NCBI GenBank assembly: GCA_032718475.1
Contig: JAUCBJ010008659.1
Coordinates: 1 to 64,000 of the forward strand
Reading direction: 5' to 3'
DNA from: Nemertoderma westbladi
Taxonomy: Eukaryota > Xenacoelomorpha > Nemertodermatida > Nemertodermatidae
Length of the DNA stretch: 64,000 bases
Shown: positions 34,355 to 45,646 of the stretch, piece after piece
Position numbering within the stretch: the stretch's first letter is position 1
Layout: each line of letters begins with the position of its first letter
Position numbers and translations under genes: made by a program
The notes under the pieces: generated by a model
The model's input: the letters and a program-made list of their open reading frames with translations, nothing else
What the model was told of the DNA's origin: nothing
The model's database searches: none

Positions 34355-34750
34355 CCCAGCATGGTAATCAATCAACTTGCTGACCGAGAGGAAAAGCCAA
34401 CCAACCACCAAGGTTGATGCAGAATCACCAGCTGATCGTTGGAAGGCCTATTTGAAAAGATCCTCATTAATGACAGAGTATTGCCTGTGATGATTTCCTG
34501 ATCAAGGCTGAGGCAAAGAGCATTAAGACCAATCGTGCCAGTGGAGTATATGTCGACCCCCTGGGGTTTTTAAAATACCAGAGTGCTTGGAGCTCATTTA
34601 CCCCATAGTTGACATGTACAGAATGAAGAGAGTCCCACAAGAAATGAAAACAAATAAGTTGGTGCCAGTTTCCAAGAAGAGAAACCTAATACTTTAGTAT
34701 CTTATTGTAGAATCTAATTGATCCCAGTTGCTGCAAAGCTATCTAATACA
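34355..34750 (+). mobile_element. RTE-like LINE family 1, degraded RT fragment
   Basis: This matches the linker and RT N-terminal part (GGAAAAGCCAACCAACCACC; then AATCGTGCCAGTGGAGTA). Indels break all frames. Confidence 0.85.
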
Positions 34751-35375
34751 TATAAATCTGCTCAGTTTGGGTGTATGTATATGTATGTCCATCGATACAC
34801 TTTGACAGATTTCATCTCATTCCTTGCATTGTGGCTCATTCGATGCGTATTAACACGATCCAGACACTATCACTGTCTCTGGGTTTTATTTTAAATGTTT
34901 GTCTGTGTGAAAGCTGGGTCAGCTGGTTGTTGAATGCTTATTTGTGGTCAAATTGGGTTATTCTGTTGTTGTTTTCTGACTACTGACTTATTGTTTTATT
35001 TAATAATTGTCGATAAACATACACTGCACCACTAAATAAACCAAAACAACACCCAAAAAAGGATATAAAAAAGAGACAGTGGGCAGTCCTACTCAATGGC
35101 GGGGCCAGCAAGATAGCACAATTTGCTAGTAGGTGCTGTACCCCTTAAAATATAAAAAATTATATACAATACGTATAATAGTCATATACACATATGAATC
35201 ATAGTTTGATTTTAAAGTAAATGAATAGTATCCCAATGAAAATGGAACAAAATATAAAACAAACAACCAAATATCACTTTCAATTAAAAAATTTGTACAC
35301 AATTGAGCGATTTAATACCGAAACTCTTTATTCACAAAAAAACCAATTAAACGTAATTTGTTACTTGACACCGCA
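34751..35375. other. intron DNA, nothing recognised
   Basis: AT-rich; frames present have no motif. Confidence 0.5.
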
Positions 35376-36345
35376 CACAGATAGTAACGGATAAGTCACA
35401 GTAGGCCCTATGTAACATGACCCCGTGCCCGGGTAGTGATGGATAAGGACATGTAGCAAATTGATAAAATATAGTATGCCTTAAGTAACATGACCCCGTG
35501 TCCGGGTAGTGATGGATAAGTTACAGTAGGCCCAATGTAACATGTCCCAGTGTCCGGGTAGTGATGAATGAGTTACAAATGGATATGGATAAGTTACAGT
35601 AGGCCGTATGTAACATGACCCCGTGTCCGGGTAGAGATGGGTGAGTTACAAATGGATATGGATAAGTCACAGTAGGCCTTATGTAACATGACCCCGTGTC
35701 CGGGTAGTGATGGATAAGTTACAGTAGGCCTTATGTAACATGACCCCGTGTCCGGGTAGTTATGGATGAATTACAAATGGATAAGTTACAGTAGGCCGTA
35801 TGTAACATGACCCCGTGTCCGGGTAGTGATGGATAAGTTACAGTAGGCCTTATGTAACATGACCCCGTGTCCGGGTAGTGATGGATAAGCCACAGTAGGC
35901 CCTATGTAACATTTCCCCGTGTCCGGGTAGAGATGGATGAGTTACAAATGGATAAGTTACAGTAGGCCGTATGTAACATGACCCCGTGTCCGGGTAGAGA
36001 TGGATGAGTTACAAATGGATATGGATAAGTCACAGTAGGCCTTATGTAGCATGACCCCGTGTCCGGGTAGTGATGGATAAGTTACAGTAGGCCGTATGTA
36101 ACATGACCCCGTGTCCGGGTAGTTATGGATGAACTACAAATGGATAAGTTACAGTAGGCCGTATGTAACATGACCCCGTGTCCGGGTAGTGATGGATAAG
36201 TTACAGTAGGCCTTATGTAACATGACCCCGTGTCCGGGTAGTGATGGATAAGTTACAGTAGGCCTTATGTAACATTTCCCCGTGTCCGGGTAGAGATGGA
36301 TGAATTACAAATGGATAAGTTACAGTAGGCCGTATGTAACATAAT
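35376..36345. repeat. 52-bp minisatellite array, about 18-19 units
   Basis: The unit contains GATGGATAAGTTACAGTAGG, CCTTATGTAACATGACCCCG and TGTCCGGGTAG. Some units carry an extra GAGTTACAAATGGATATG insert, giving a higher-order alternation of short and long units. The array ends 35 bases from the stop codon of LINE F. Confidence 0.95.
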
Positions 36346-36379
36346 ATATATTATTAGGAGAAACGTAAAAAATATGTGA

Positions 36380-39300
36380 CTACGAAGCAGATAGGCCATC
36401 TGAATTAAGTAGATGAGCTTTTAACTTATTTACAAACAGACGCTTCCCTCGTATATTGCGAAGTTCGTTAGGTAAAGCATTCCATGTTACTGGACCCATG
36501 TAACTTAAGGACATTTGACCAACGACCAGTTCTCTGCGAGGTATAAAGAATAAATTGTTAGACGCGGCTCTTGTATTATGCGAATGTTTTGTATGTATTT
36601 TCTCAAACATGTTGTATATGCCAGTTTTGTCATAACGGTAATGTATACTGTGCATAAATGTAGCTAATTGTAACCTATATAAGTGTTGAATTGGTAGGAT
36701 ACCTTGTGACTTATATATGGGAAATGATGAGGATCTATATTCTGCGAACGTTATACACCTGAGTATTTTGTTTATTTTCACTCGAATTTTTTCAATTTTA
36801 GACACACCAGCAGAACCCCAGCAGATTAGGCCGTATTGAATGTAGGGGTGTACAAGCGAGAAATAAAGAAGTTTTAGTACATGTAGAGGGAAAATATATC
36901 TTAATTTGTAAAAAATACCAGAAACCTTAGAGATTTTACTTAATACATGTTTCACTTGTGAATTCCAAGACAGATGGTTGTCAATAAAAATACCTAGGTA
37001 TTTTACTGCACATACTTCCTTTAAAACGGTGTTATCTACTGATATGTTAATATTGTAATTTTGTTTATTCGTGAAAATTACATACTCCGTCTTAGACAGA
37101 TTTAAGGATAATCTATTTGATATGAGCCAATAACTAATACCGGTTAATTCAGAGCAAAGTTTATGTTGTATTTCAGCATCCGACTTAGAACTATAAATAA
37201 AACTAGTATCATCAGCAAATAACACAGTGGTCAAGGATGTTGCTTGCGGTAGGTCATTTATGTATATGAGGAAAAATAACGGACCTAGAATTGAACCCTG
37301 TGGCACACCGCAACTAATTTTAAGACTGCCTGAACTAAGTGACCCAAATGCAACATGTTGAGTTCTATTTGATAAGTAGTTTTTTATTAACTCGTGAGGC
37401 CTCCCTCTAATTCCATAACAGTTCAGTTTATCTAGAAGAATACGATGGTTTATCGTATCAAATGCTTTTTTTAAATCTACAAACACGCCACAAGCTGATT
37501 CACTACTATCCAGAGTTTCTCTGATTTTTTCAGTAATTTCTAAAATTGCATGAAAAGTGCTGTGAGATTTACGGAATCCGAACTGTTTCGGATTTAGAAT
37601 GTTGTTTCTCCCAAAAAAGGACAGTAGCTGGTCATATATAATTTTCTCGTATATCTTGCTAAATAAAGGCAAAATTGATACCGGTCTATAGTTACCTCTA
37701 TCAGTTGGCTCGCCCTTTTTAAATACTGGTATTACACGTGCTTGTTTGAGTTGGTCAGGGAATGATGAAAATCGAAATGAAATATTTATTAGGTATTCAA
37801 GATGATATGATAATTCCCTGTAGTACATTCTAACTAATTTGCACGGAAAGGTATCATTAGTCGCACTGGATTCACTAAGGTTCAAAATATGATACTGTAT
37901 CTCAGCCGATGAAGTTTCAATTAGTGCGAAAGACGAAGATACTGAGCAACGTCTGGGAATGAAACTTAATGGATTTAATCTGGATACCGGGATTTTTACA
38001 TCCAATTGCTTCCCAATATTAGCGAAAAAACTATTGAATGAATCAGCAATACTTTGGGGATCTATTATATTACATTTTGTATTATTATTTCCTACTATCA
38101 GTTTCTGTGGCCTATTCGATTTTGAGCGGCCCGTTATTACAGAATTAATGACTCGCCATGTCCTTTTTATATTTCCACCACATTGTCTAAATCTAGTTTC
38201 ATAATACCGCTTCTCAGCCAACCTCAGAATGTAGGTGAGCTTGTTGCGATACCGTTTATATATTTCAAGATTGGCTGAAGTTGGTTTTTTCAAATATTTT
38301 ATGTATAATTTATTCTTTATATAAATTGACTTTAATATCCCAGTACTTATCCATGGCCTGCGCGGGGTCGCATTCTTATATTTAAGCTCTTTTAGAGGAA
38401 GGTGATAGTTACAAATTTTAGTAAAATTGTCATTGAAGGTATTGAACATATCTGATGTATGTATAGATTCATTGCGGTATGTCCATGTATTAGGATTTCT
38501 TAAATCTTTTAAAAAAGCTGCTGAATCAAAGGCACTATAATCGTAACCGTAGTGTTTATCTTGTGAAAAGTAATTCGAGTAATCTTTAATAAGACAGAAA
38601 ATTGGATAGTGATCACTTGTTCCAATTTGCGTTAGAAATACTCCGCTGTGGATTACTTGGGCACCAATATTAGTGGCAATGTGATCAATAAGAAATTTAC
38701 TGTTTTTGTATATACGTGTGGCCTCAGTAATTAGTTGCTTATAACCAAAAGAAGATAGTAGGTCTTTGTAGGTTTGAGATCGGTCACTTTGTTTCAGCAG
38801 ATTTATATTAGTGTCACCGCAAATTAAAATATCATTATTTTTTTTACTAAGTTTTGTTAGGGTGTCATCGAGTTTCTGCATAAATATATCGTATGGAAAA
38901 AGTTTCTCTGATCTATATATACATCCCACAATCAGGGTTTTCTTACTTGTCGTATAAGGTAATTCAACCCATAAATTATCATGCCCCGGAATTTTTAAAT
39001 CTGGTCTTGGTGTAAAAGATAAACCCTTCTTAATGTAAATGGCACAACCACCACGAGCTTCCCCTGAATCGCGATGGTCAAATATTGGGTCATTGTAACC
39101 GTCAATATTTAGCAATTTAATTCGATTATCGTCCTTAGAGAACGTCTCAGTAAAAGCCAGTACATCGAATTGACTATCTAGACCCGCGATATATTCGGAT
39201 ATATCCCGTATATTTGTTGCCAAACTTCGGCAATTTAAATGCATCAACGATATATTTTTTTCCGTGTCACCAAATTTATTATTAAAGAGGTCTTGGTCAT

Positions 39301-39682
39301 AATAGCCACCAGGTATACTGGCGTCAACTAAATTATCATCAGGGTCAATGTCAGCAAAAAAGTTGCCAGATTCAAGTATATTATCTACATTATTCGTACT
39401 GTGAAATACATCACTATCCGTGCTTGGTACATTAAAAAAGGGGAAAATGGAGCTGTAACAAAATATACAATACAAAGCCCCATAATTAGTGGATGATAAA
39501 TTATGATAGGCATCATCCAGAGACATACAAGTTCCACATTGTAAATGAAAATTACATTCGCAAATAGAACAATAGAATCGGTTTAGGTCCTTATAAGAAA
39601 AACAACTAAAACATAGTGAGCATGAATCAGGTGTTAGGTTGATATTCGGTTGTTGGTTATTAGGGTTTACTTTTACTGACAT
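36380..39682 (-). CDS. LINE F ORF2: PHD-like finger, endonuclease and reverse transcriptase (CR1/L2-like), 1100 residues, intact
   Basis: One open frame of 1100 residues. Residues 21-75 form a Cys4-His-Cys3 PHD-like finger (C21, C24, C38, C41, H46, C49, C72, C75). The endonuclease covers about 146-360: MHLNCRSL, TETF with Glu179, ICGDTNINL and SDHYP at 356-360. RT covers about 640-900: IPVFKKGEPTDRGNYRPVSI, FVDLKKAFDTINH (734-746), SCGVPQGSILGP and LFADDTSF with catalytic FADD (822-825). All catalytic positions are present. The product would nick DNA and copy the element RNA by target-primed reverse transcription. The motif style fits the CR1/L2 group, exact clade unsettled. ORF1 lies 488 bp upstream on the same strand. 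Confidence 0.95.
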   Translation of the reverse strand: MSVKVNPNNQQPNINLTPDSCSLCFSCFSYKDLNRFYCSICECNFHLQCGTCMSLDDAYHNLSSTNYGALYCIFCYSSIFPFFNVPSTDSDVFHSTNNVDNILESGNFFADIDPDDNLVDASIPGGYYDQDLFNNKFGDTEKNISLMHLNCRSLATNIRDISEYIAGLDSQFDVLAFTETFSKDDNRIKLLNIDGYNDPIFDHRDSGEARGGCAIYIKKGLSFTPRPDLKIPGHDNLWVELPYTTSKKTLIVGCIYRSEKLFPYDIFMQKLDDTLTKLSKKNNDILICGDTNINLLKQSDRSQTYKDLLSSFGYKQLITEATRIYKNSKFLIDHIATNIGAQVIHSGVFLTQIGTSDHYPIFCLIKDYSNYFSQDKHYGYDYSAFDSAAFLKDLRNPNTWTYRNESIHTSDMFNTFNDNFTKICNYHLPLKELKYKNATPRRPWISTGILKSIYIKNKLYIKYLKKPTSANLEIYKRYRNKLTYILRLAEKRYYETRFRQCGGNIKRTWRVINSVITGRSKSNRPQKLIVGNNNTKCNIIDPQSIADSFNSFFANIGKQLDVKIPVSRLNPLSFIPRRCSVSSSFALIETSSAEIQYHILNLSESSATNDTFPCKLVRMYYRELSYHLEYLINISFRFSSFPDQLKQARVIPVFKKGEPTDRGNYRPVSILPLFSKIYEKIIYDQLLSFFGRNNILNPKQFGFRKSHSTFHAILEITEKIRETLDSSESACGVFVDLKKAFDTINHRILLDKLNCYGIRGRPHELIKNYLSNRTQHVAFGSLSSGSLKISCGVPQGSILGPLFFLIYINDLPQATSLTTVLFADDTSFIYSSKSDAEIQHKLCSELTGISYWLISNRLSLNLSKTEYVIFTNKQNYNINISVDNTVLKEVCAVKYLGIFIDNHLSWNSQVKHVLSKISKVSGIFYKLRYIFPLHVLKLLYFSLVHPYIQYGLICWGSAGVSKIEKIRVKINKILRCITFAEYRSSSFPIYKSQGILPIQHLYRLQLATFMHSIHYRYDKTGIYNMFEKIHTKHSHNTRAASNNLFFIPRRELVVGQMSLSYMGPVTWNALPNELRNIRGKRLFVNKLKAHLLNSDGLSAS

Positions 39683-40170
39683 AGATATATATAATGTAGT
39701 TCTATAGATCCTACTAACACTACAGTACCTACAAGTCGGTTAATATGTGTACCTACACACACATAGAACAATACAAGATTCTTACGTTGTTAGGAATTGG
39801 CGCTATTGGAATGGCCACCTGCCAGCCCACTGTCTCCGCCAATTATAAATGTAATTTATAAAACGATATCGGACTGAATGCACACGATACGTAGTACTTT
39901 AAAATTTCCCCATTATGCATCCAAGTAATAGTAAATAGCGCAAAAGCTGGTACTAAATTACAAAAAAAAAAGAAAAAAAATAGTAAATAGCTCCCTGATG
40001 ACATAATTTTCTGACAAGATTCTAAAAAATATAGTAAGACATGGAAGCTCTTCTGCAATTCACGATATTTATAGGATATATATAGGCCTACCGTATTTAA
40101 AGGGCTCTTACAGGAGTAAATATGTTAAGGTTCACTTGATCATACAGATAATTACTCACTCAGTCTGAAT
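39683..40170 (-). other. 488-bp spacer between LINE F ORF1 and ORF2
   Basis: No open frame. It includes an A-rich run near 39960-39982 and a repeated ATAGTAAATAGC. The spacer is long for a two-ORF LINE, so a small insertion is possible, though no TSD was found. Confidence 0.5.
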
Positions 40171-41049
40171 TCACTGATCGCAATCGTCCGTCAATACATC
40201 GAACCCGTTACTCGTCCCAGTGCTGGTACTTACAATGGTGCTGTTAGTCTTCCGAGAACGAGTGGAAACTCCAAGAAACTCCCGATTTATGGAATTGGTT
40301 TCGGCATTATCAGAAACGGAAATTGGATTACCCGTACCGGCAGCCAGGAGAGAAGTGATAACTTTAATGCTGCGAACAACGTGAGGTCGACTACCGGCAT
40401 CAGGTCCTTCTTTGACACGGATGTTTATTACGCCATTTATCGAGTACGCAGCATGAATCCGACCCGCCCGTTTGTGTGACTTTGCTTCTCGTAGAATTTC
40501 AGCCCTCGCCGGAGTCAGGTGGTCGCTAACGTAAATCCCCTTCGGAAACTCCTTACGCTTTCCGAAAATTGCATAGCGAGTCGAATGACCAAGAAAGCGA
40601 ACAATGACTGGTCTTACTTTACCCTGCGTCGTATTGGGCCCACCTGAGGGACTATTAGAAGCGGAGGAACCCGAGCTAGTGCCGTGTGCCGTTGCCGGGA
40701 AGTATTTCCCGAGCCGATGTACAACGTCGATTACATCAGGATTTATCCCGATGCATGTCAGTAATTCTACGATCTTTATCCGATCATTATGGAAGGAAGA
40801 TTCAGGGATCCCGTGAAATAGAACACAGTTTCTACGTATATACTGTTGCAAATCATCATTCGACTCGGACAGCTGATTTAACTTGGAACGGAACGTGGCA
40901 TTCTCCTTTTTGAGAAATTCATTTTCGGCGATTATATTTGAAATAAGATCTAGTTGTGGTTTGAAGGACTTAATACAAGAGATGTCATTTTCAAGTGCAG
41001 CAAATTTCCGCTCAATTAGGGCCTCGATTTTATGTATTTGCGACGACAT
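40171..41049 (-). CDS. LINE F ORF1: coiled-coil RNA-binding protein, 292 residues, intact
   Basis: The start is an ATG at 41049. Residues 1-70 form a coiled coil (IEALIERKFAALEND onward). Then RRNCVLFHGIPESSF, VVHRLGKYF, a Ser/Gly-rich linker, RPVIVRFLGHSTRYAIFGKR and YVSDHLTPARAEILREAK follow. This order (coiled coil, RRM-like domain, basic C-terminal domain) is that of L1-type ORF1 proteins, which bind the element RNA as a chaperone. No stops or frameshifts. The upstream 41050-41290 is the likely 5' UTR. Confidence 0.9.
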   Translation of the reverse strand: MSSQIHKIEALIERKFAALENDISCIKSFKPQLDLISNIIAENEFLKKENATFRSKLNQLSESNDDLQQYIRRNCVLFHGIPESSFHNDRIKIVELLTCIGINPDVIDVVHRLGKYFPATAHGTSSGSSASNSPSGGPNTTQGKVRPVIVRFLGHSTRYAIFGKRKEFPKGIYVSDHLTPARAEILREAKSHKRAGRIHAAYSINGVINIRVKEGPDAGSRPHVVRSIKVITSLLAAGTGNPISVSDNAETNSINREFLGVSTRSRKTNSTIVSTSTGTSNGFDVLTDDCDQ

Positions 41050-41290
41050 GGTTCCGGCGCCGGCGCGTATGGTAGTACCGGTAGACTAGGCCGGTAGGTC
41101 GGGTTGTTATGATAACGGGAATTTCCTGAACAGCCAAATTGACTTGAGTCGTAAGTTAAATACGGCCGTGTGAAGATGAGGCGATGGGGTAAGTTATAGA
41201 GTTCAAAGTTCGTACATTCAGTCCACAGTCAGGCAGTCAGAGACAGAGTGCTAGCATAGCCTACACCAGTAGTAGCTGCATAGGCATGAT

Positions 41291-41999
41291 TATTCGCGTA
41301 CCTATCTGTCGAATGACAGATTTTCGGTCATATTGCTGTTCAACAGGCAGGAAACTGTATTACTGTATTTCAGCAGTTGCGCCATCAGACTCAGTCTGTT
41401 CTTACTGACACTTTGCAGATATATACCTGACCATAGGTTTGGAATGACACTGACCAGTCTGCATTTCTGCAGTCTGCTGCTAGGGAGCGAAATGTCCAAA
41501 AGAAAACTTTGTTTTTTACTGATTTACAACCAGTTTAGATTGATACTTGGTAGGTATCTACTACAGCATAGGATGTATCTGTAAGGAGTCCTAGAGTCGT
41601 CTACAGTTCCCCAGTGTACCACTAGATGGCGAAATATCTGAAAGTGAATCACTTCTCCAACTTTGTTATTTACAATCCATCAAGACTGAAACTTGCTTGC
41701 ATCTACTACAGCATAGGATGTATCTTTCCAAAAATGCAGCACTGTCTGCATTTCACTAGTCTGCAGGTAGAGTGTGAAATGTCTGAAAGTTAATGTTTTC
41801 TTGAACTTTTCTTATGTACTTACAATTGCCGTTAAGCTGAAATTTGACAGTTATCTCCTACGGAGGTGGGGTTTTATTTCATGATGGGTATGAATATTTT
41901 CTATATGCAGTTCTCCAATCTGCAACACATTTCTCAACATATTAATGTATCATATGTACATGGACTAGAAAGCTGTCTAGTACAATGTAATTATATAAA
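41291..41999. repeat. three diverged tandem units of about 140 bp
   Basis: Units near 41455-41600, 41601-41745 and 41746-41880 share GCGAAATGTC-type starts, TTTACAA and CTACAGCATAGGATGTATCT. They are strongly diverged. No gene seen. Confidence 0.55.
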
Positions 42000-42398
42000 A
42001 TCGCATCGGGGATCCCATTGAGAGTCTCCTACGTGCAAATCAGAATGGGTTCCATAAAGGTTGTGGGACCATGAAGCCCTTTCTGGAACTTAGAAGTACA
42101 ATTGAAGAGTTATCAAAAAAGAAAGACAAGCATCTGGCTGTTATCTTTGTTGACTTCTTCAAGGCCTTTTCTCTCATTCATGTATGTTCAGCATACTTTC
42201 ATTATATGGGATTCCTTTGAAATTATTGCAGAGTATGCTAGGGCAGCTTGTAAACGCCTTACGTTACCTGGGATCATGGATACGGAAGTCAGCCTTCGAA
42301 TGTCTAGAATGGCATTGACAGCATTGAATGGGCTTTCCAGGATTTGGAAGTAACCCAGAATATGCCAGAAACTTAAGGTCCGATTATTTAGAGCAATA
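42000..42398 (+). mobile_element. RTE-like LINE family 1, rearranged fragment
   Basis: It starts in the RT region (GGGGATCCCATTGAGAG) and includes KHLAVIFVDFFKAF, then jumps to the post-RT region (TTACCTGGGATCATGGATAC). It is internally deleted and lacks the 3' end. Confidence 0.85.
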
Positions 42399-42734
42399 TT
42401 CAGTTATTGTTAAGCCAGCATAGCAACACAACCAATTTCAAATGTTTTTGCATATTTGGAATCCTTGCAAGGGCAGAATTCCATCAGTACAAACAATGGC
42501 CTCCTATAATATAAGGCCAAGAAGCTGTGTCAGCTGATTTCTGAGCTGGAGGCCAGTTGTTTTACTGTCAACTGCCTGACAGACTGACTGATGTACTGGC
42601 AGACTGGCCTACAGTGCTACAGTTCTGCACAGCAGCAGTTATGACTGTACTGCAATTAATAGTAAGATACAGAGATAGTAGTAGTGTTATTGGTTTAAAT
42701 ACCGCATCAGGCAGGCAACCAGGTACTCAGCTCA

Positions 42735-43562
42735 GTACCTGCTGACCTGAGACCCGACAGACTGACATAGGGAGATATGTACCAGGGTGGAATTTCAGGA
42801 AGGGCTTTCTCAACACGTGCTGACAGGCTAATGTGTGGCGCTCCCATGCGGGGTGACAGACCAAACGTAATTAGCATCGAATGTAACATAGTTTTTACGA
42901 GTCAAACGTAACCTCACTGCCTCAATTATGTTACATTCGATCATATAACTATGTTAACTTCGATCTACAAATTACTAAGCCCGAATGTAACATAGCTGCA
43001 TAGGCTGTAGGCCTACTTTTATTTCAGTTGTGTTTTGATTTCAGGAGTTAACCAATGAAATGCTTCATTTATTTACAGGAAGAAACAGTTTGGAAGAAAC
43101 AGAAACAAAAGAAAGACCCAATTAAGTAACCTGCATAATCTTGTCAGCTTGTACATGTGTTAACTTTTGTTTATTGTTTTGGTTCCCACAACACGCCTCT
43201 GTAACCTGTTCCTTTAAATAAAAGTAACCTGCATAATCTTGTAAATGCTTAAACTTTCGTTTATTGTTTTGGTCCCTCCTACACGCCTCTGTTACCTGAT
43301 CCTTTAAATGGCAATGTTACATTTGGGCTTAGTAATTTGTAGATTGAATGTAACATCGTTATAGGATCCAATGTAACATAATTGCAGTTACGTTCAATAC
43401 GTAATAACTATGTGACATTCGATCCTGATTACGTTTGGTCTGTCACCTGGCACGGGAGCGCCACACATCAGCCTGTGTTGTCACGTGTTGAGAAAGCCCT
43501 TCCTGAAATTCCACCCTTGTATCTCCCTATGTCAGTCTGGCGGGTCTCAGGTCAGCAGGTCA
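42735..43562. mobile_element. foldback element nested in the P-like transposon
   Basis: Arms 42735-42995 and 43328-43562 are inverted copies. They share CTGACCTGAGACCCGACAGA (complement at the right end), GGCGCTCCC and the repeated ATGTAACATAG motif. The middle contains two direct copies of a segment of about 90 bp (43125-43221 and 43223-43310, CCTGCATAATCTTGT). No coding capacity. Confidence 0.82.
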
Positions 43563-43617
43563 TATTTCCGGTATCGGTAGTCCTATAATTTGTTTATTAA
43601 GCCTAATATGAAATTAT

Positions 43618-43938
43618 ATGATGGGAAGAAAGTGTTGTGTTACGAATTGTTCCTCAAATTATGCCAAAGAAGAAAGCTCTTGCCGTGTATTTCGTTTACC
43701 CCGAGATCTGGAGGAGCGAAAGAAATGGATGTGTGCTATGCCCCTGGAAAATATTGTGGACAATCAAAACACAGTAGTGTGCATCAAACATTGGCATGAT
43801 AACTTCTATGCGATTAAAGTTTTTGGAAAGGAAAGGCCAGCTGATACCCCATCTGTATTCGAATGTGTGCCACCCAGCCAAGTACCCAGTCCTCCAGCGC
43901 CACTTCATACCACGGAACGCTCATTGTTTAAAGTTTGA
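43618..43938 (+). CDS. THAP domain of the P-like transposase
   Basis: Reading from ATG at 43621, it has CCVTNCSSN, FRLPRDLEERKKWMCAM, VVCIKHWHDNF and PSVFECVP. C-x2-4-C ... C-x2-H with a following Phe/Pro motif is the THAP zinc-coordinating DNA-binding domain found at the N-terminus of P-type transposases. It would recognise the element ends. The frame stops with TGA at 43936, while the same frame stays open beyond it. Confidence 0.9.
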   Translation: MMGRKCCVTNCSSNYAKEESSCRVFRLPRDLEERKKWMCAMPLENIVDNQNTVVCIKHWHDNFYAIKVFGKERPADTPSVFECVPPSQVPSPPAPLHTTERSLFKV

Positions 43939-43972
43939 AATATACAAGATGATGAACTCGGTAAATTTACTC

Positions 43973-44172
43973 AGAGGGACCAATTGAAATTATCGCTAGA
44001 AAATATTCATTCCTACATTACAAGCAATGCGGAACTGTGTCCTTCTGTAGTTGTGTACAGCATAGAGGAGTCTAGAGGGACCAATTGAAATTATCGCTAG
44101 AAAATATTAATTCCTACATTACAAGCAATGCGGAACTGTGTCCTTCTGTAGTTGTGTACAGCAGAGAGGAGT
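43973..44172 (+). repeat. direct duplication of about 100 bp in the transposase region
   Basis: GAGGGACCAATTGAAATTAT through GTGTACAGCA(T/G)AGAGGAGTCTA occurs at 43973-44071 and again at 44075-44172 with two differences. It disrupts the transposase frame. Confidence 0.9.
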
Positions 44173-44355
44173 CTATCGTAATTCAGTCTACAGAATTTAT
44201 TTCTGGTGTTCCGAATTTTGTCTTCCAAGTCAGATCTCAAGTATGAATCTTTCCATTACGGAGTTCAATGCTATATATCTACCTAAGTCAAGAGTCACAT
44301 TCAAACTATTACTCGCTATTCTATTTTACTCGAATGTCTACGATTTCTAAACAAC

Positions 44356-44736
44356 TTGGAAGTATCTTGCAATAAAGTTGTAATTCGAGAACATCTATAT
44401 TCAATGAGAACACCAACTGTTGGAGCTAAAATGTATAGCCCCCAGACAGTCATAAGGGCTTTTGAGTATTTTTGCATTCCAAGGTCTTTGTATGAGAGAA
44501 TGCGACGTGATTATGAATTGCCGAGTGTTAGAACTTTGACAAAACTTACCAACAAAGCAAAGAACCTTGACGATTTGGAATTTATATCTATAGTACTTAA
44601 CAGTTTAGAAGAGAGGCAATATCAACGTGTTGTAATTGTCGATGAAGTTCATGTTAAACAACTTTACTCTACCAAGGGGGTGAACTGTTCTGTCAAGCAG
44701 CCAATAGACCTGGGAAACCAGCAAAAACACCGCTAG
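44356..44736 (+). pseudogene. P-like transposase, segment after the THAP domain
   Basis: The frame reads KMYSPQTVIRAFEYFCIPRS, LYERMRRDYELPSVRTLTK and RVVIVDEVHVKQ. YSP...LPSxRTL followed by an acidic IVDE is the helix-turn-helix and start of the catalytic domain in THAP9/P transposases. It ends at a stop, then continues in another frame. Confidence 0.82.
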
Positions 44737-44777
44737 CCATACTTGTTTATTGTTTATTTGGAGGACCACATTTCTGA

Positions 44778-45371
44778 GTGAAAATGATTCCAGTTCGTAC
44801 ACTCGATGCTGCCTTTCAGTTCTTGCATGTGGATGCTGTAATTAATGCCATTGATGCAGCAGGTGGCAAGGTGTGTACTATTGTCTGTGATGATAATCGT
44901 ATGAATCAGAAGTTTTTTAAACTCTTTCCTACAGTTCCTAATGAGCCTTGGCAGACTATAACAAACATATTTCTATTATACGATTTTGTTCATATTTGGA
45001 AGAATATTAGAAATAATTGGATAGCAGAGAAAACAATTGAGCTCGAGTATGTTCCAATGCTTGGTGAACATGTTGGGAAGAAGCTCCTAGCAAAGTGGCA
45101 TGACATTGTTGATCTATGGAAGCTTGAAGAGGGTAAGATTATGAAATTATCGCGGCTAAATGAAGTAGCTGTTTGGCCAAAACCAGTAGAGCGCCAAAAA
45201 GTATCTATTATGCTTAGAGTTTTCTGTGATAAAACCATTTCAGCTTTAAATACTCACCCCAACATTAATAGAGAGATAGACAATACAGGAACTGCTATAT
45301 TTCTCGATATATTTACACGTTGTTGGAAGATTCTAAATGTAAAAGAACCTAGTTTCGATAAACGTTTCTGA
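44778..45371 (+). pseudogene. P-like transposase, catalytic/GTP-binding segment
   Basis: It contains VCTIVCDDNRMNQKFFKLF, LLYDFVHIWKNIRNNW and later KVSIMLRVFCDKTISAL. These are conserved motifs of the P transposase RNase H-like and insertion domains. The following sequence to 45646 remains recognisable in other frames up to DPIELIFSKLRQG. Confidence 0.85.
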
Positions 45372-45646
45372 GATGACCTTCGGGGGGCTGTTTCTGATCC
45401 AGAAGATTTTCGCCTTGAAGAACTGTTGTGTTTAGTAAATATGACAGAGAACATGAATCCATGTAATGTTGTTAGACTAAAAACTTTCTTTAAAAACGTC
45501 GGACATAGCTGATGCTCTATGTGATACTCTGAGAGGAATAGTTGCCCTTGTAATGCATTTACTGGCCAATACTCATACGTATGTTCTTATTGGAGAATTT
45601 TGCTCCGATCCCATTGAGTTAATATTTAGTAAGTTGCGCCAGGGAG

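Noticed and set aside
35376-36345. Possible CRISPR array
   Set aside because: The 52-bp units follow each other directly and vary gradually; there are no distinct spacers, and the context is animal DNA.
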